Source of the DNA: Coprenecus sp964640305
GTDB taxonomy: Bacteria; Bacteroidota; Bacteroidia; Bacteroidales; UBA932
Assembly (NCBI GenBank): GCA_964640305.1
Contig: CAZXFF010000005.1
Span: 1 to 64,000 of the forward strand
Reading direction: 5' to 3'
DNA length: 64,000 nt
In this document: positions 1-8,018 of the stretch, piece after piece
Layout: each line of letters begins with the position of its first letter
How positions within the stretch are numbered: position 1 is the stretch's first letter
Program-made: the position numbers and the translations under genes
The notes under the pieces: generated by a model
The model's database searches: none
The model's input: the letters and a program-made list of their open reading frames with translations, nothing else
What the model was told of the DNA's origin: nothing

Positions 1-132
1 ATCCTATAATTGTCCTTTAAGTAAAATTGTATAAAATTCTATCACCTTGCTTGTTATGCTTACAAATATAGTAAAATATCAGCAACTGTAATGACATTTT
101 ATAAAGATGTTGATAACTTGATGAAAAATGAC

Positions 133-156
133 GAAAAAAGCAGCCATTTGGCTGCT
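133..156 (-). terminator. Rho-independent terminator of the mobile-element operon
   Basis: Perfect 7-bp stem AGCAGCC/GGCTGCT (139-145 and 150-156) with a 4-nt loop. Read on the minus strand it is followed directly by a T run. It lies 24 bp past the stop codon of the DUF3987 gene and probably ends the minus-strand operon of the element. Bases 1-132 are AT-rich and hold no convincing gene. Confidence 0.8.
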
Positions 157-179
157 CGTTTCAGTTTGGAAGATAGTTT

Positions 180-2015
180 TTATTTACACTTGGCATATTG
201 TCCGTGTGCAGTATTCTCCAGCTTGCCTTCATCGCACCATTTTCGCACTGTCCTGTCTATGGATTTTGGATTTAGTCCTAGAGAGCCTGCAATTTGTGAA
301 TATGTCTTCCGGTCAAACTCCTCGGGTAGTTTGTTCCAGAAGTCTTGTTTTTGTCTTGTTCGCTCTGTTCCTTTTGATGGTTGCGATGTGGCTGTAATTG
401 TAGGGAGGGTCATAAATACTTTGATGTTGTGCTGCAAAATGACAGAGGTAATACTTTTTGCTGTCTGATAGTCGATGTCCAAGCATACTATGTTTTCTTC
501 GAAATTTCCATCCTCCATAAGTCTCAAAACTGAAATACACATTGCTATCCGGAACATTATTACTCCCAGACGACGGACTGATGCAACAAATTCTTCTCCA
601 CATTCTTCAAGGCATTCTTCCTGCCACTGGGCAAATGTTTTATTGAAGTCATATTGCTGTTCGTAGCTGAAACTGAAGACAATGTCGGAATTCTTCCCGT
701 TCAAGATGTTGTACAAGTCCTGGTATTCTGCTCCTAATTTCTGAAAACATTCGTCCAAAGTGCCGCTTGTATTCTGCCCAAATACATTGTTCCATACAAC
801 TGGGATGTTTAGATAGTAGAATGCGAAGCGACTGAAAAGGCCGTTTTCTGCATCGGATATCAGATTAAGTATCTGGCGTGGAGTTCCGGTAAGTAGGGTA
901 GAAAGTCTTGGATGCTTAATGTTGACATATTCTCGGTCTTTACGCCGAACATAGGAAATAGTTTCATGATGAAATGCCTTGCGGAAGCCGTCTGAATAGT
1001 TGCCATAGTCTGAGCCGAAGGTGTTAGCAAGGGTGTCTCCCTCGGTTTCAAACATTAGGCCTTGCCCTCCGTTATCATCAAGGACTTGATATACGGCTGT
1101 TGCACTGGAATTGGCCGGAATGAATAGCATTCGAAGCGGTGGCTCGTCAGGTTTTTCCATAGTGGCTTTCTTCTTGCCAGCTGCGTTATACTCTGCAAGC
1201 TTTTGCTTGTATTCCATCATTTCCGCTTCGTTGATTTCTCGCAGACGATCGTGTATTGGTTCGACAAGGTAACGGCAAAGTGTCAGTCGGCCTTTACCGG
1301 AAGATGCTCGAGCAGTCACAAACAGGAAGATGTTTGGGTATACGATTCGCCCATCATATATGCCGTGTATGTGTGGCATACAAGAGGATAGAACAGTAAT
1401 AGCACCTAAGGTGAGTATGTCAGCATCGAAGTCAGAATTGCTCACGGAATCAATTTTCTTTAGGAATGACGGGAGATGTTCGCGTATGTCCTGAGAGAAG
1501 GTTGGAAGTATTTCGTTAGTGGCAATATCCGCAGTTTCTACGTAATCTGCAATATCTGCATTATTTGTGTTTGCGGATTTGAATGTATGTTCTTCTTTCT
1601 TATCTGCACTTATGCGATGTGCGGATATTGCAGAAGTTGCGGATTTTGCAGATTTTGTGACAAGGCTGATACCTGATTCTTTTGCCTTCTGGAAGAAGGA
1701 TTTGATGGTTATACCCGAACCGTGTGAACGGAGGCATCTGTCGTACTGACGGTCGCAATCTTGCTGGTTGTAGTCTGGATTGAAACGACTGACGCGGTGA
1801 AATATTTCTCGTCCGTTTTCTCCAAGTTCATCGCTAAGTGCAAAGCCGATATCTCGCCAGTTGTCATAGCCAGCGGTGATATCAACCTGTGCGTTTTCTA
1901 TGCGCTGGGTAATTTGCTCAATGTCGTCAGTATTGTCAGAAACTGGTGCGTATTGTTTATTTGAAGGGGCCACCTCCTGGGACAGCCATTCCTCCGGATT
2001 AAATATTTCTTTCAT
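180..2015 (-). CDS. PriCT-2 / DUF3987 domain protein of a mobile element
   Basis: A 611-aa protein. Residues ~33-105 look like a primase C-terminal PriCT-2 domain (NWRDIGFAL). Residues ~165-570 look like DUF3987, a P-loop-like domain with ASSGKGR (237-243), an acidic FETEGD motif (322-327) and TGTPRQ (376-381). Residues ~120-165 are a low-complexity Ala/Ser/Asp linker, probably a hinge. Proteins of this kind accompany BT4734-type primases in Bacteroidota integrative elements and are thought to act as the helicase or primase partner in replicating the excised element; the exact reaction is not established. The start overlaps the stop of the upstream primase gene by 4 bp (ATGA), which suggests translational coupling. 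A terminator follows. Family assignment is solid; biochemical role is inferred. Confidence 0.85.
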   Translation of the reverse strand: MKEIFNPEEWLSQEVAPSNKQYAPVSDNTDDIEQITQRIENAQVDITAGYDNWRDIGFALSDELGENGREIFHRVSRFNPDYNQQDCDRQYDRCLRSHGSGITIKSFFQKAKESGISLVTKSAKSATSAISAHRISADKKEEHTFKSANTNNADIADYVETADIATNEILPTFSQDIREHLPSFLKKIDSVSNSDFDADILTLGAITVLSSCMPHIHGIYDGRIVYPNIFLFVTARASSGKGRLTLCRYLVEPIHDRLREINEAEMMEYKQKLAEYNAAGKKKATMEKPDEPPLRMLFIPANSSATAVYQVLDDNGGQGLMFETEGDTLANTFGSDYGNYSDGFRKAFHHETISYVRRKDREYVNIKHPRLSTLLTGTPRQILNLISDAENGLFSRFAFYYLNIPVVWNNVFGQNTSGTLDECFQKLGAEYQDLYNILNGKNSDIVFSFSYEQQYDFNKTFAQWQEECLEECGEEFVASVRRLGVIMFRIAMCISVLRLMEDGNFEENIVCLDIDYQTAKSITSVILQHNIKVFMTLPTITATSQPSKGTERTRQKQDFWNKLPEEFDRKTYSQIAGSLGLNPKSIDRTVRKWCDEGKLENTAHGQYAKCK

Positions 2016-2941
2016 TTGTAAAGTGGATTTATATATGCTTCAGGATCGTGTGGAAGAAAGCACGCTCTTGAGATGTCCTTTCCTGATTTGTCAGGTTCAA
2101 CCCCATATGTCTTAGTGATATATGCTGACACAGCTCTAAAGAAATCTGAATGTGAACACGATCCTTTATTGATTTCTATTACCCATTTGAGCCCATCTCC
2201 TGATGGACTACGAAAAGCAAGTGTTGTTGTAAAGTAGCGGTCTTTCAACAATTGCTGCTTTAATGACTCAACATCCGATATATGGTCAAAGTCGATACAT
2301 AAGAGGTTGCTGACGGTTTTAACTGTGTCATTGGAGCGTAGGTCAAATTCACCACAAAAGGTTGCATAAGCAAATTGCGATTGTTTGTAGAGCGATGCCT
2401 TTTTCTTTTCTTTGATTGAGCGCAGGGCCTCTGTCTGTTCTTTTGCATAATGACCGACTATATAGTTGTATGCATCGAGGATTGTTATGCTTTTGAACGG
2501 GTATTTGTTTGTAATAGGAGCTTTGAAGAATGAAAACTTCGGTCCTATATCAATGCGCATACCGGGGCATTGACCGTATTGTCCACTATCAGCATCAAGG
2601 TGTAGATACATCTCTCGGTTGATGGTGTCGAGCAACTCTTGACCTGATTGGTGGTAGTAAAGTGCAGCAAAGTCAAGAGCATCGCCGTCAGGAATTGCAT
2701 TGTACTCGTCATGGTGGAATGCGGTTTCTTCACTGAGCTTGGCATTGGGATCATTTTTGGTGAACCAAACGTGTAGGGATTGAACGCCCCCGGCGAAGGG
2801 GTTGCGGATAATTCCGCAATCCCTTCCGGTGACTCTCATTACAATTTCTCCTGGGTAGAATTGGCGTAGTATGTGTGCATAGATGTCAATGCCCCAGTTT
2901 GTTTTGCGAAGTACTGCTGCTCGGTCAAATGTCTTCCCCAT
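2012..2941 (-). CDS. BT4734-like archaeo-eukaryotic-type primase domain protein
   Basis: About 309 aa. The C-terminal half carries the pattern of the BT4734/VirE-N primase-like fold: an IDFDH acidic pair (~residues 216-220), then SPSGDGLK (~245-252), then SRACFLPHD (~291-299). These match the metal-binding and nucleotide-binding motifs of archaeo-eukaryotic primases, here split from the DUF3987 part encoded by the next gene. The likely role is priming replication of the excised mobile element. An in-frame GTG at 2950 is also possible; I chose ATG at 2941. The 5' end overlaps the preceding HTH gene and the 3' end overlaps the DUF3987 gene, so all belong to one operon. In NBU1 a primase (prmN1) sits at the same relative position. 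Confidence 0.82.
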   Translation of the reverse strand: MGKTFDRAAVLRKTNWGIDIYAHILRQFYPGEIVMRVTGRDCGIIRNPFAGGVQSLHVWFTKNDPNAKLSEETAFHHDEYNAIPDGDALDFAALYYHQSGQELLDTINREMYLHLDADSGQYGQCPGMRIDIGPKFSFFKAPITNKYPFKSITILDAYNYIVGHYAKEQTEALRSIKEKKKASLYKQSQFAYATFCGEFDLRSNDTVKTVSNLLCIDFDHISDVESLKQQLLKDRYFTTTLAFRSPSGDGLKWVIEINKGSCSHSDFFRAVSAYITKTYGVEPDKSGKDISRACFLPHDPEAYINPLYK

Positions 2942-3308
2942 AGCGCTCACGTAGATTTAACATTATGTAATTGCTGCGAAGAATGCGCTCTATGTCGCGT
3001 TTGAGGTACCAGATTTTGTGGCCAATTTTTGTGTATGGAATTGTGCCGTTTGATCTGAGTGTCTGTAGGGTACGAGGGCTGATGTGAAGTTTCATCATAA
3101 CTTCTTGACCATCTATCCAGTCTTCAAGGAATGCTTGCTCACACAGGGAGTCAATCTGATTGTCTGAAAGGTCATCAAATGAGATGAGTCCGCGTGAGAG
3201 GAGTTCCTTTTGGATGAAGGGACACTGACGTAGTACTTTGCCGAAATCATCGTTCGGATTGGAGGCAATCTTGATTATCACCTCGGAAATGTGTTGAGGC
3301 TTACTCAT
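2925..3308 (-). CDS. Helix-turn-helix DNA-binding protein
   Basis: A 127-aa protein. The C-terminal half (~64-110) is a MerR/excisionase-like winged HTH with the typical order: an HTH segment followed by a wing rich in Ile/Lys/Tyr (IGHKIWYLKRDIERIL). The N-terminal 60 residues are unassigned. ATG at 3308 is chosen over an in-frame upstream start at 3392 because a GGAGG ribosome-binding site precedes it and because it overlaps the stop of the previous gene as ATGA. In NBU-type elements small HTH genes between int and the primase (orf2x, orf3) are needed for excision; a similar role here is inference. Confidence 0.75.
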   Translation of the reverse strand: MSKPQHISEVIIKIASNPNDDFGKVLRQCPFIQKELLSRGLISFDDLSDNQIDSLCEQAFLEDWIDGQEVMMKLHISPRTLQTLRSNGTIPYTKIGHKIWYLKRDIERILRSNYIMLNLRERYGEDI

Positions 3309-3670
3309 TTTCCTATCCTCCTTCTGTTTACGTAGTCTATTGCATCGGCTTCGAGTTCTGCGTCGGTCTGCTGACGTCCGGAGTTCATCCATTCGTCAAT
3401 CTCTGACTTCTTGAAGCTGAGTTTCTTGCCCTTCTTGTAGTAAGGGATGAGGTTTTGGCGCACCCAGCCGTAAACGGTTGTTGGTGCTGGGTGGTCCGGG
3501 AGATACTCTTTGAGTTCTCTTATGTCCATCCATTTGTTGGCGGAGTCGGCTTTTGGGGCCGGCTGGCGGGATTCGAGAAGGTTTTCCATTTTCTCTACCT
3601 TCTGGATCAAGTACGCGAGTGCCTGTGGCACGTCGTTGTACGAAAGGTTTTCAAAAACACTTGCCATCAT
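3305..3670 (-). CDS. Excisionase-family helix-turn-helix protein
   Basis: A 121-aa protein. The N-terminal ~40 residues form a probable short coiled coil (YLIQKVEKMENLLES). Residues ~49-100 are an HTH_17/excisionase-like domain (TTVYGWVRQNLIPYYKKGKK) with a basic wing ending in an IDEWMNSGR helix. Proteins of this kind bind at attachment sites or promoters of Bacteroidota integrative elements as recombination directionality factors or transcription regulators. It is the first gene of the replication sub-operon, 179 bp downstream of the 488-aa gene with a hairpin in between, and overlaps the next HTH gene by 4 bp. Confidence 0.78.
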   Translation of the reverse strand: MMASVFENLSYNDVPQALAYLIQKVEKMENLLESRQPAPKADSANKWMDIRELKEYLPDHPAPTTVYGWVRQNLIPYYKKGKKLSFKKSEIDEWMNSGRQQTDAELEADAIDYVNRRRIGK

Positions 3671-3710
3671 TGCTATGTTTTAGGGCGGTGAGACCTTTCG
3701 TGTGCCAATA

Positions 3711-3747
3711 ACGAAAAGCCGCAAATCCGTCTATCGGACTGCGGCTA
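3711..3747 (-). terminator. Hairpin, possible terminator or attenuator
   Basis: Outer stem AGCCGCA/TGCGGCT (3717-3723 and 3740-3746) with an inner TCCG/CGGA stem. On the minus strand it is followed by only four T residues, so termination would be weak. It separates the integrase/488-aa genes from the excisionase-primase genes and could set relative expression of the two halves. Confidence 0.5.
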
Positions 3748-3849
3748 CAAAGAAGATATGGTTATTTGTGGGACTTGGTCTATTTTTACCTCCAGAATCA
3801 TCCTGGAAAACAGGAAAAATAATCCGAAAATACTGGTAGTATCTGATTT

Positions 3850-5316
3850 TCAATGTATTTCTATAAGATTGTTATAGAACACTTTTACGGCTTCACGGTG
3901 GATGGCGGCTGTATAAGTTGATGTGCTCTCAGTAGAATTGTCGTTCTTCAATACCGAAAGATTTCCGCGAATTGTACGTTCATTAGATTTAAGGCATTTG
4001 GCAAAATGGTTAGCAATAGCAGTTTTATTATACCCATAAACTGTTTTTAAGTGCTCGTCATACCCTAGGAAGACAAGCATTGCCACTCCATATGGGACGC
4101 TTTCACCAGCAATCTTATGTATTAGCATATCTCTCTTTTCTTCGGTTAATGCTTTAACCTTGGCAATTGAAGTGAATTGGAATGGTTTAATAACCTCTTT
4201 AAACTCTGTCGCCCTTGTTGAAATTACTTTTATTTCAGTTGAAAGCTCGTCTGATGCAATGATTGGGATACTCGTTACAGAATAAGTGCCTGCAATTGTA
4301 CTTGGGCCTGGCATAGTTTCCGCAATTCTCAATTGGCCTTTCAGCCAAGAAATGCAGGTAGAGGCAGCTGAAGTATCATTAATGTCCGTGATTGATGATA
4401 TTGTCTCCAAATCGGTTTCTATCATCTGAATACGCTTTTGCTTTGATTCTGTTTCTAAGTACTCGGATGTTTTAGCATCTTGGAATATCCTTATTAGCAT
4501 TCGTGCACCTCGTTCTGTATTAAGTTCCTTACAAGTATTAATGCTATACTTTTCTGCAAAAAGACTATTTCTCAGCCAAATAGCCATATAAAGCAAGTTT
4601 GTATTGTGCTTTATTTGATGAAGAAATGTTTTTTGTGCTTCATAATCATTTGAAAAGATACTGATTTGGATTTGTGCTGACAGCATAGCTGTATTGAAAA
4701 CATCCTTAACTTTTGTGGATGGATATAGTCCAAAAATCTGGTAATAGAAATCATCAAAAGGAATTATCTTATCCTCAGGCAAGATATATGTATATATTGC
4801 TGCAATTTCATAATATAACGACAGAATTTGCTGCTTAAGCGAGTAGTTGATTACTTCAGTATCTTGGACATTCTTCAGTTGAAGCGATAAGTGGTAAAGC
4901 CCCTCCAACGTTCTCTTTATTTCTCCTTTTGTGTCAATATCTGCTTTTGCAGTGGCTGAAAATTCCTCAAGGGCTAACTTAACATGATAGGACTGAGCAT
5001 TTATTATCTTAGCATAGAAGCGATTCATAGGAGAATCATCTGGAATAGGGAATGCGTTGATGCTTATGGTATACTTGTAGTTAGGGATAGGATGATATTC
5101 CTCGCCCTCAATGAATAATGGTGCAGCCTTCTCTTCCGCGAAATCGAATCTGACATATTTACCGAGCTGCTTTTCAAGTAATGATTCTAGTTGAGACACA
5201 TTGTTTGGCAAGTGAGTTAAGGCTTGACATATGATGCTATATGGCACAGCAGCCTGTTCTATCTTATTTGGCGACAATGCTCCATTTATGATGCTATCGA
5301 ATATTGGTGTGGTCAT
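3850..5316 (-). CDS. Unknown mobile-element protein with C-terminal HTH-like region
   Basis: A 488-aa soluble, mostly helical protein that I cannot assign to a named family. The last ~100 residues (KTAIANHFAKCLKSNERTIRGNLSVL) look like a DNA-binding helix pair of the type seen at the C-terminus of other Bacteroidota mobile-element proteins; the first ~350 residues are unassigned. It starts 3 bp after the integrase stop. Its ribosome-binding site GGAGGG is embedded in the last integrase codons, so the two are almost certainly co-translated. The position corresponds to orf2 of NBU1. A role in regulation or excision is conceivable but unproven. Confidence 0.75.
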   Translation of the reverse strand: MTTPIFDSIINGALSPNKIEQAAVPYSIICQALTHLPNNVSQLESLLEKQLGKYVRFDFAEEKAAPLFIEGEEYHPIPNYKYTISINAFPIPDDSPMNRFYAKIINAQSYHVKLALEEFSATAKADIDTKGEIKRTLEGLYHLSLQLKNVQDTEVINYSLKQQILSLYYEIAAIYTYILPEDKIIPFDDFYYQIFGLYPSTKVKDVFNTAMLSAQIQISIFSNDYEAQKTFLHQIKHNTNLLYMAIWLRNSLFAEKYSINTCKELNTERGARMLIRIFQDAKTSEYLETESKQKRIQMIETDLETISSITDINDTSAASTCISWLKGQLRIAETMPGPSTIAGTYSVTSIPIIASDELSTEIKVISTRATEFKEVIKPFQFTSIAKVKALTEEKRDMLIHKIAGESVPYGVAMLVFLGYDEHLKTVYGYNKTAIANHFAKCLKSNERTIRGNLSVLKNDNSTESTSTYTAAIHREAVKVFYNNLIEIH

Positions 5317-5319
5317 GTT

Positions 5320-6426
5320 TTATCCCTCCTTTATCTTTATAACCTCCGCAGCAGCCTTTTTCTTCTCGTTGACAAGGTCTGCGTAGATTTGGGTTGTGCT
5401 GACGTTTTTGTGGGTGAGCATTTTGCTTACGGTGTAGATGTCTGTGCCACCGGCTATGAGCAGGGTAGCGTAGGTATGGCGAAAGCAGTGGAATGTGATG
5501 TATTTGTCAATGCCGGCTGATTTGAGCCAGGGTTTCAGGCGGCTATTTACCATTTGCCTTGTCAACCCTTCAAATACTTTTCCTTCTGATGGCGTGCCGC
5601 ATAGTTCGAGTGCCTGGTCACTGATTGGGATGGTGGCTTCCGTGTCGGTTTTCTCTGTTTTGATTCGTATGCATTTCCCTCCTCCCGGGTAGTCCTGAAT
5701 ATGGGACCATTCGAGCTGGAGGATGTCGCTTAGTCGGAGTCCGGTGAGGCAGGAGAAGATGGATGCGTTCTTGAGGACAGGAAAGTCGCATTCTGATTTG
5801 GCCAGAGTGGTCAGTTCTTCCATTGTCAGGTATTCTCGTTTTGTCTCTTGTGTGTCGAGTTTGTCGAGGTAGTCATTTACGTTCTCCGTGAGGTAGCCTT
5901 CTTTGAATGCTATGGCAAGAAATGCCCTGAATGTGCTCCAATAGCCTGCAGCGGAGTTTTGGGAGAGTTTGAGTGTATCACTCTTTATCCTTTTGGTCGT
6001 GCTGAGGTATTCTCTGAATTTGTTGCAGAAGTCGACTGTGATTTCATCAAATGTGCATTTACCTTTGACGAAGATGTTGAAGTGTTCATATACTATTCTC
6101 CATTTCTTGTCGTGGCCTTGCAGGACGGAGTAGAAGTATTCGAGGACGCTCATTTGTCCTTTGGATTTGTCCAGGAATCCGTATTGTTCGTTGATGAGCG
6201 AGATTTCGCGTTGGGCACGGATGGCTTCGGCTTGTTTGAGTTTGGTGGCGTTGTTTCTGCGGTCGGCAGCTGTGCGAGGGCTTTTCATTATGTATATGCC
6301 GAGGTATTCCCGTCTTGTCATCTGCATTGTGCGCGGGTTGCGTATTGCAGGGTAGAAGTCGAGGTAGAGAGCGACTCTGCCGCTCGGGTATTCTCTCTTT
6401 CGAAGTGTTACTTTAACTGCTACCAT
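5320..6426 (-). CDS. Site-specific tyrosine recombinase (integrase)
   Basis: A 368-aa protein. It has an N-terminal arm-binding domain with the Bacteroidota VTLRKREYPSGRVALYLDF-type beta pattern, a SAM-like core-binding domain (~90-190) and a catalytic domain (~200-368). The catalytic set is complete: R231 (TGLR), Lys ~259 (KTEKTD), H313-x-x-R316 (HCFRH), H339 (LTHKN) and nucleophile Y348 (QIYADL). The enzyme should integrate and excise the element. ATG at 6426 is preferred because it follows the upstream stop by 1 bp; an in-frame start at 6480 would add 18 residues. The upstream multi-HTH gene and the att-like DNA at 7.43-7.56 kb fit an integration module at the element end. Confidence 0.93.
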   Translation of the reverse strand: MVAVKVTLRKREYPSGRVALYLDFYPAIRNPRTMQMTRREYLGIYIMKSPRTAADRRNNATKLKQAEAIRAQREISLINEQYGFLDKSKGQMSVLEYFYSVLQGHDKKWRIVYEHFNIFVKGKCTFDEITVDFCNKFREYLSTTKRIKSDTLKLSQNSAAGYWSTFRAFLAIAFKEGYLTENVNDYLDKLDTQETKREYLTMEELTTLAKSECDFPVLKNASIFSCLTGLRLSDILQLEWSHIQDYPGGGKCIRIKTEKTDTEATIPISDQALELCGTPSEGKVFEGLTRQMVNSRLKPWLKSAGIDKYITFHCFRHTYATLLIAGGTDIYTVSKMLTHKNVSTTQIYADLVNEKKKAAAEVIKIKEG

Positions 6427-6427
6427 A

Positions 6428-7321
6428 TTACTTTCTGTTTGTGAGAAGGTTTTTGACTTCTTCTCTGTTGAAATATACAAAGTTACCGATTTTTATACGT
6501 TCTATGCCATTCTCCTTGAAAATTGTATATAAGTGATTTCTTGAGAGCTTGTAGGTTTGCGTTATTTCTTTCATTGTGATGAATTGACTCGTGTCCACTC
6601 CGTTGCCTTTGGCATTATCCCATTGCCGTTTTGAGACGTATGTGATTCCGTTTTTCCGTTCTCTTTGAATTTTGTGGCTTTTGCAGAAGTCGCAGATGGA
6701 TTCGGTGCGCATTCCGGTTGTTTCTCTCAATTGGTCGAAGGTGTACCATTGTTCTGTGTCGGAGTAATCGGTGCGAGTGAAGATGGCTTCCATCATGTCC
6801 TTTTTGTAGAAGTTTCGGTTGCCAATGATGCGTGGTTTGATTTGATGTCGTTTGATTGTTGATGTGAACCAACTCAGGGTGAGGCCGAATTCTTTCATTA
6901 TCTGTTCTCTTGTCATCCAATTGCTGAGGATATCATCTTTTTCTGAGGTGCTGGTGTCAAAGGCCGTGGTTTGTCCTCTTGCTGCTTTGTCGAGGTCTTC
7001 GCGGCTGATTCTTACTGTGCGGTCCGTGAATCTGTGCAGCGGGATGCTGTAGATGGTGATGATTCGGTAGAGGGTGGTGCGTGAGATTTGCATCAGCCTG
7101 GCGGCATCTGAGAGGGAGAGGAAGTTTTTGTCGAGAAGGGCGAGTCGTTTGAGTTCTCTGGTCTCGATGCTTGTGGATTTGAGTCTTTCGTCCCGCTTCT
7201 TGTTCTTTAGTGCGAGCGAAGCACAGCGGTGAGAACAGTAAGCCGTGACGGATGTGAGTGCGATGAATTCTTTGCCGCAGTGTTGGCAAATCTTCCGGTA
7301 AGTTTTGCGTTCTGTCTGCAT
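6428..7321 (-). CDS. Zinc-ribbon, four-HTH regulatory protein upstream of the integrase
   Basis: A 297-aa protein. A Cys4 zinc-ribbon-like motif at the N-terminus (C12, C15, C29, C33) is followed by four consecutive excisionase-type helix-turn-helix units at ~66-112, ~134-182, ~190-236 and ~248-295, each ending in a basic wing. Such an array could contact several repeats at once. The promoter region just upstream holds three TTGTTCA boxes spaced exactly 10 bp apart, a plausible target. It is co-transcribed with the integrase (1 bp between stop and start). It probably controls int expression or recombination direction; this is inferred from architecture and position. Confidence 0.78.
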   Translation of the reverse strand: MQTERKTYRKICQHCGKEFIALTSVTAYCSHRCASLALKNKKRDERLKSTSIETRELKRLALLDKNFLSLSDAARLMQISRTTLYRIITIYSIPLHRFTDRTVRISREDLDKAARGQTTAFDTSTSEKDDILSNWMTREQIMKEFGLTLSWFTSTIKRHQIKPRIIGNRNFYKKDMMEAIFTRTDYSDTEQWYTFDQLRETTGMRTESICDFCKSHKIQRERKNGITYVSKRQWDNAKGNGVDTSQFITMKEITQTYKLSRNHLYTIFKENGIERIKIGNFVYFNREEVKNLLTNRK

Positions 7322-7364
7322 AGAGAGTTACTTAAGCAGCATCTCCGATTTTTCGTGTCCATCT

Positions 7365-7428
7365 TTGTTCAGTGTTGTTCAACGTTGTTCAGTTTGATGA
7401 GTTTTTGGGCAGAATAGTCTGTGAACAA
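7365..7428. promoter_or_regulatory. 10-bp-phased TTGTTCA boxes upstream of the integrase operon
   Basis: TTGTTCA occurs at 7365-7371, 7375-7381 and 7385-7391, each 10 bp from the last, i.e. on one face of the helix. The inverted form TGAACAA is at 7422-7428. The cluster begins 43 bp upstream of the multi-HTH gene start and probably binds an element-encoded HTH protein or the integrase. Confidence 0.6.
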
Positions 7429-7432
7429 CAGA

Positions 7433-7556
7433 AATTTGTACCGCAAAAGGTACAAATGCGGTACAAATTATGACAAAAAAGCGTAGAAATGCATTAAAAA
7501 CCATTAAATTGTTAAACATCTGTTCCGGAGATAAGATGCTGATATTTAATGGTTTT
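7433..7556. other. Putative attachment-site region at the element end
   Basis: Two nested symmetric structures lie between the integrase operon and the broken deformylase gene. The first is a 12-bp inverted repeat AATTTGTACCGC/GCGGTACAAATT (7433-7444 and 7458-7469), with an extra direct copy of GGTACAAAT at 7449-7457. The second is a 13-bp perfect inverted repeat AAAACCATTAAAT/ATTTAATGGTTTT (7497-7509 and 7544-7556). Such arrays are typical of arm/core sites for tyrosine recombinases. The exact crossover cannot be defined without the other element end. Confidence 0.5.
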
Positions 7557-7937
7557 GTGCTTTATTTCGATGGATGTTGATATTGGGCTATTTTCCTTAT
7601 CGAATCTCTGGACTGCAATGACTCTTCTGGAGATTCCTACTTGAGGTGCAGCAATACCTACACCGTCATTGGACGGATCCGTCATTGTTGCAACCATAAG
7701 CTCTGAAAGACGCTCGAAACGGGCAGAACGGAGATCTCTGTCACTGAATTCCGAGCAGGTATTGCGCAGGATAGCCTTGTCTTCGGGGTTATCAACCGTG
7801 AGTACGCGCATTGTGCTTCCTGATGTATCTATGATCCGTTTTTCTTCCTGGGTAAATGTAAGGCCGAAGTTCCGGCATCCGGTGGCAGTTGCCATTATTA
7901 TCGCAGCAGCGACTATTGCATATCCTGAATATTTCAT
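7512..7937 (-). pseudogene. Peptide deformylase-like lipoprotein gene truncated by the mobile element
   Basis: 141 codons. It has a signal peptide with a lipobox-like TATGC (Cys21), then a deformylase N-terminal region with motif 1 GVGIAAPQVG (92-101) and VIAVQRFDKE. After about residue 118 (near 7584) the similarity stops, and the remaining ~23 codons read into the element end. Motif 2 (EGCLS) and the HExxH metal site of deformylases are absent, so the product cannot be an active deformylase. Its own promoter (TATCTTTG, 7961-7968) is intact. The missing 3' part is probably on the far side of the element, outside this window. Family identification is strong; interruption by insertion is inferred from position. 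Confidence 0.8.
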
Positions 7938-7960
7938 TGTCAGAACATTATTAGGTCAGA

Positions 7961-7968
7961 CAAAGATA
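7961..7968 (-). promoter_or_regulatory. -7 box of the truncated deformylase gene
   Basis: TATCTTTG on the minus strand matches TAnnTTTG, 23 bp before the ATG at 7937. Confidence 0.6.
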
Positions 7969-7973
7969 ATAAA

Positions 7974-8001
7974 AAAAGCCCCTGATATTCCAGGGGCTTT
8001 T
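7974..8001 (-). terminator. Terminator of the nqr operon
   Basis: Perfect 10-bp stem AAAGCCCCTG/CAGGGGCTTT (7975-7984 and 7991-8000) with a 6-nt loop. On the minus strand a T run follows. It lies 18 bp past the nqrF stop. Confidence 0.9.
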
Positions 8002-8018
8002 ATGTGCATGGAGTCAGG

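Noticed and set aside
5224..6444. Plus-strand frames of up to ~200 codons opposite the integrase gene
   Set aside because: They are antisense shadows of a conserved recombinase with complete catalytic residues and lack recognisable protein features.
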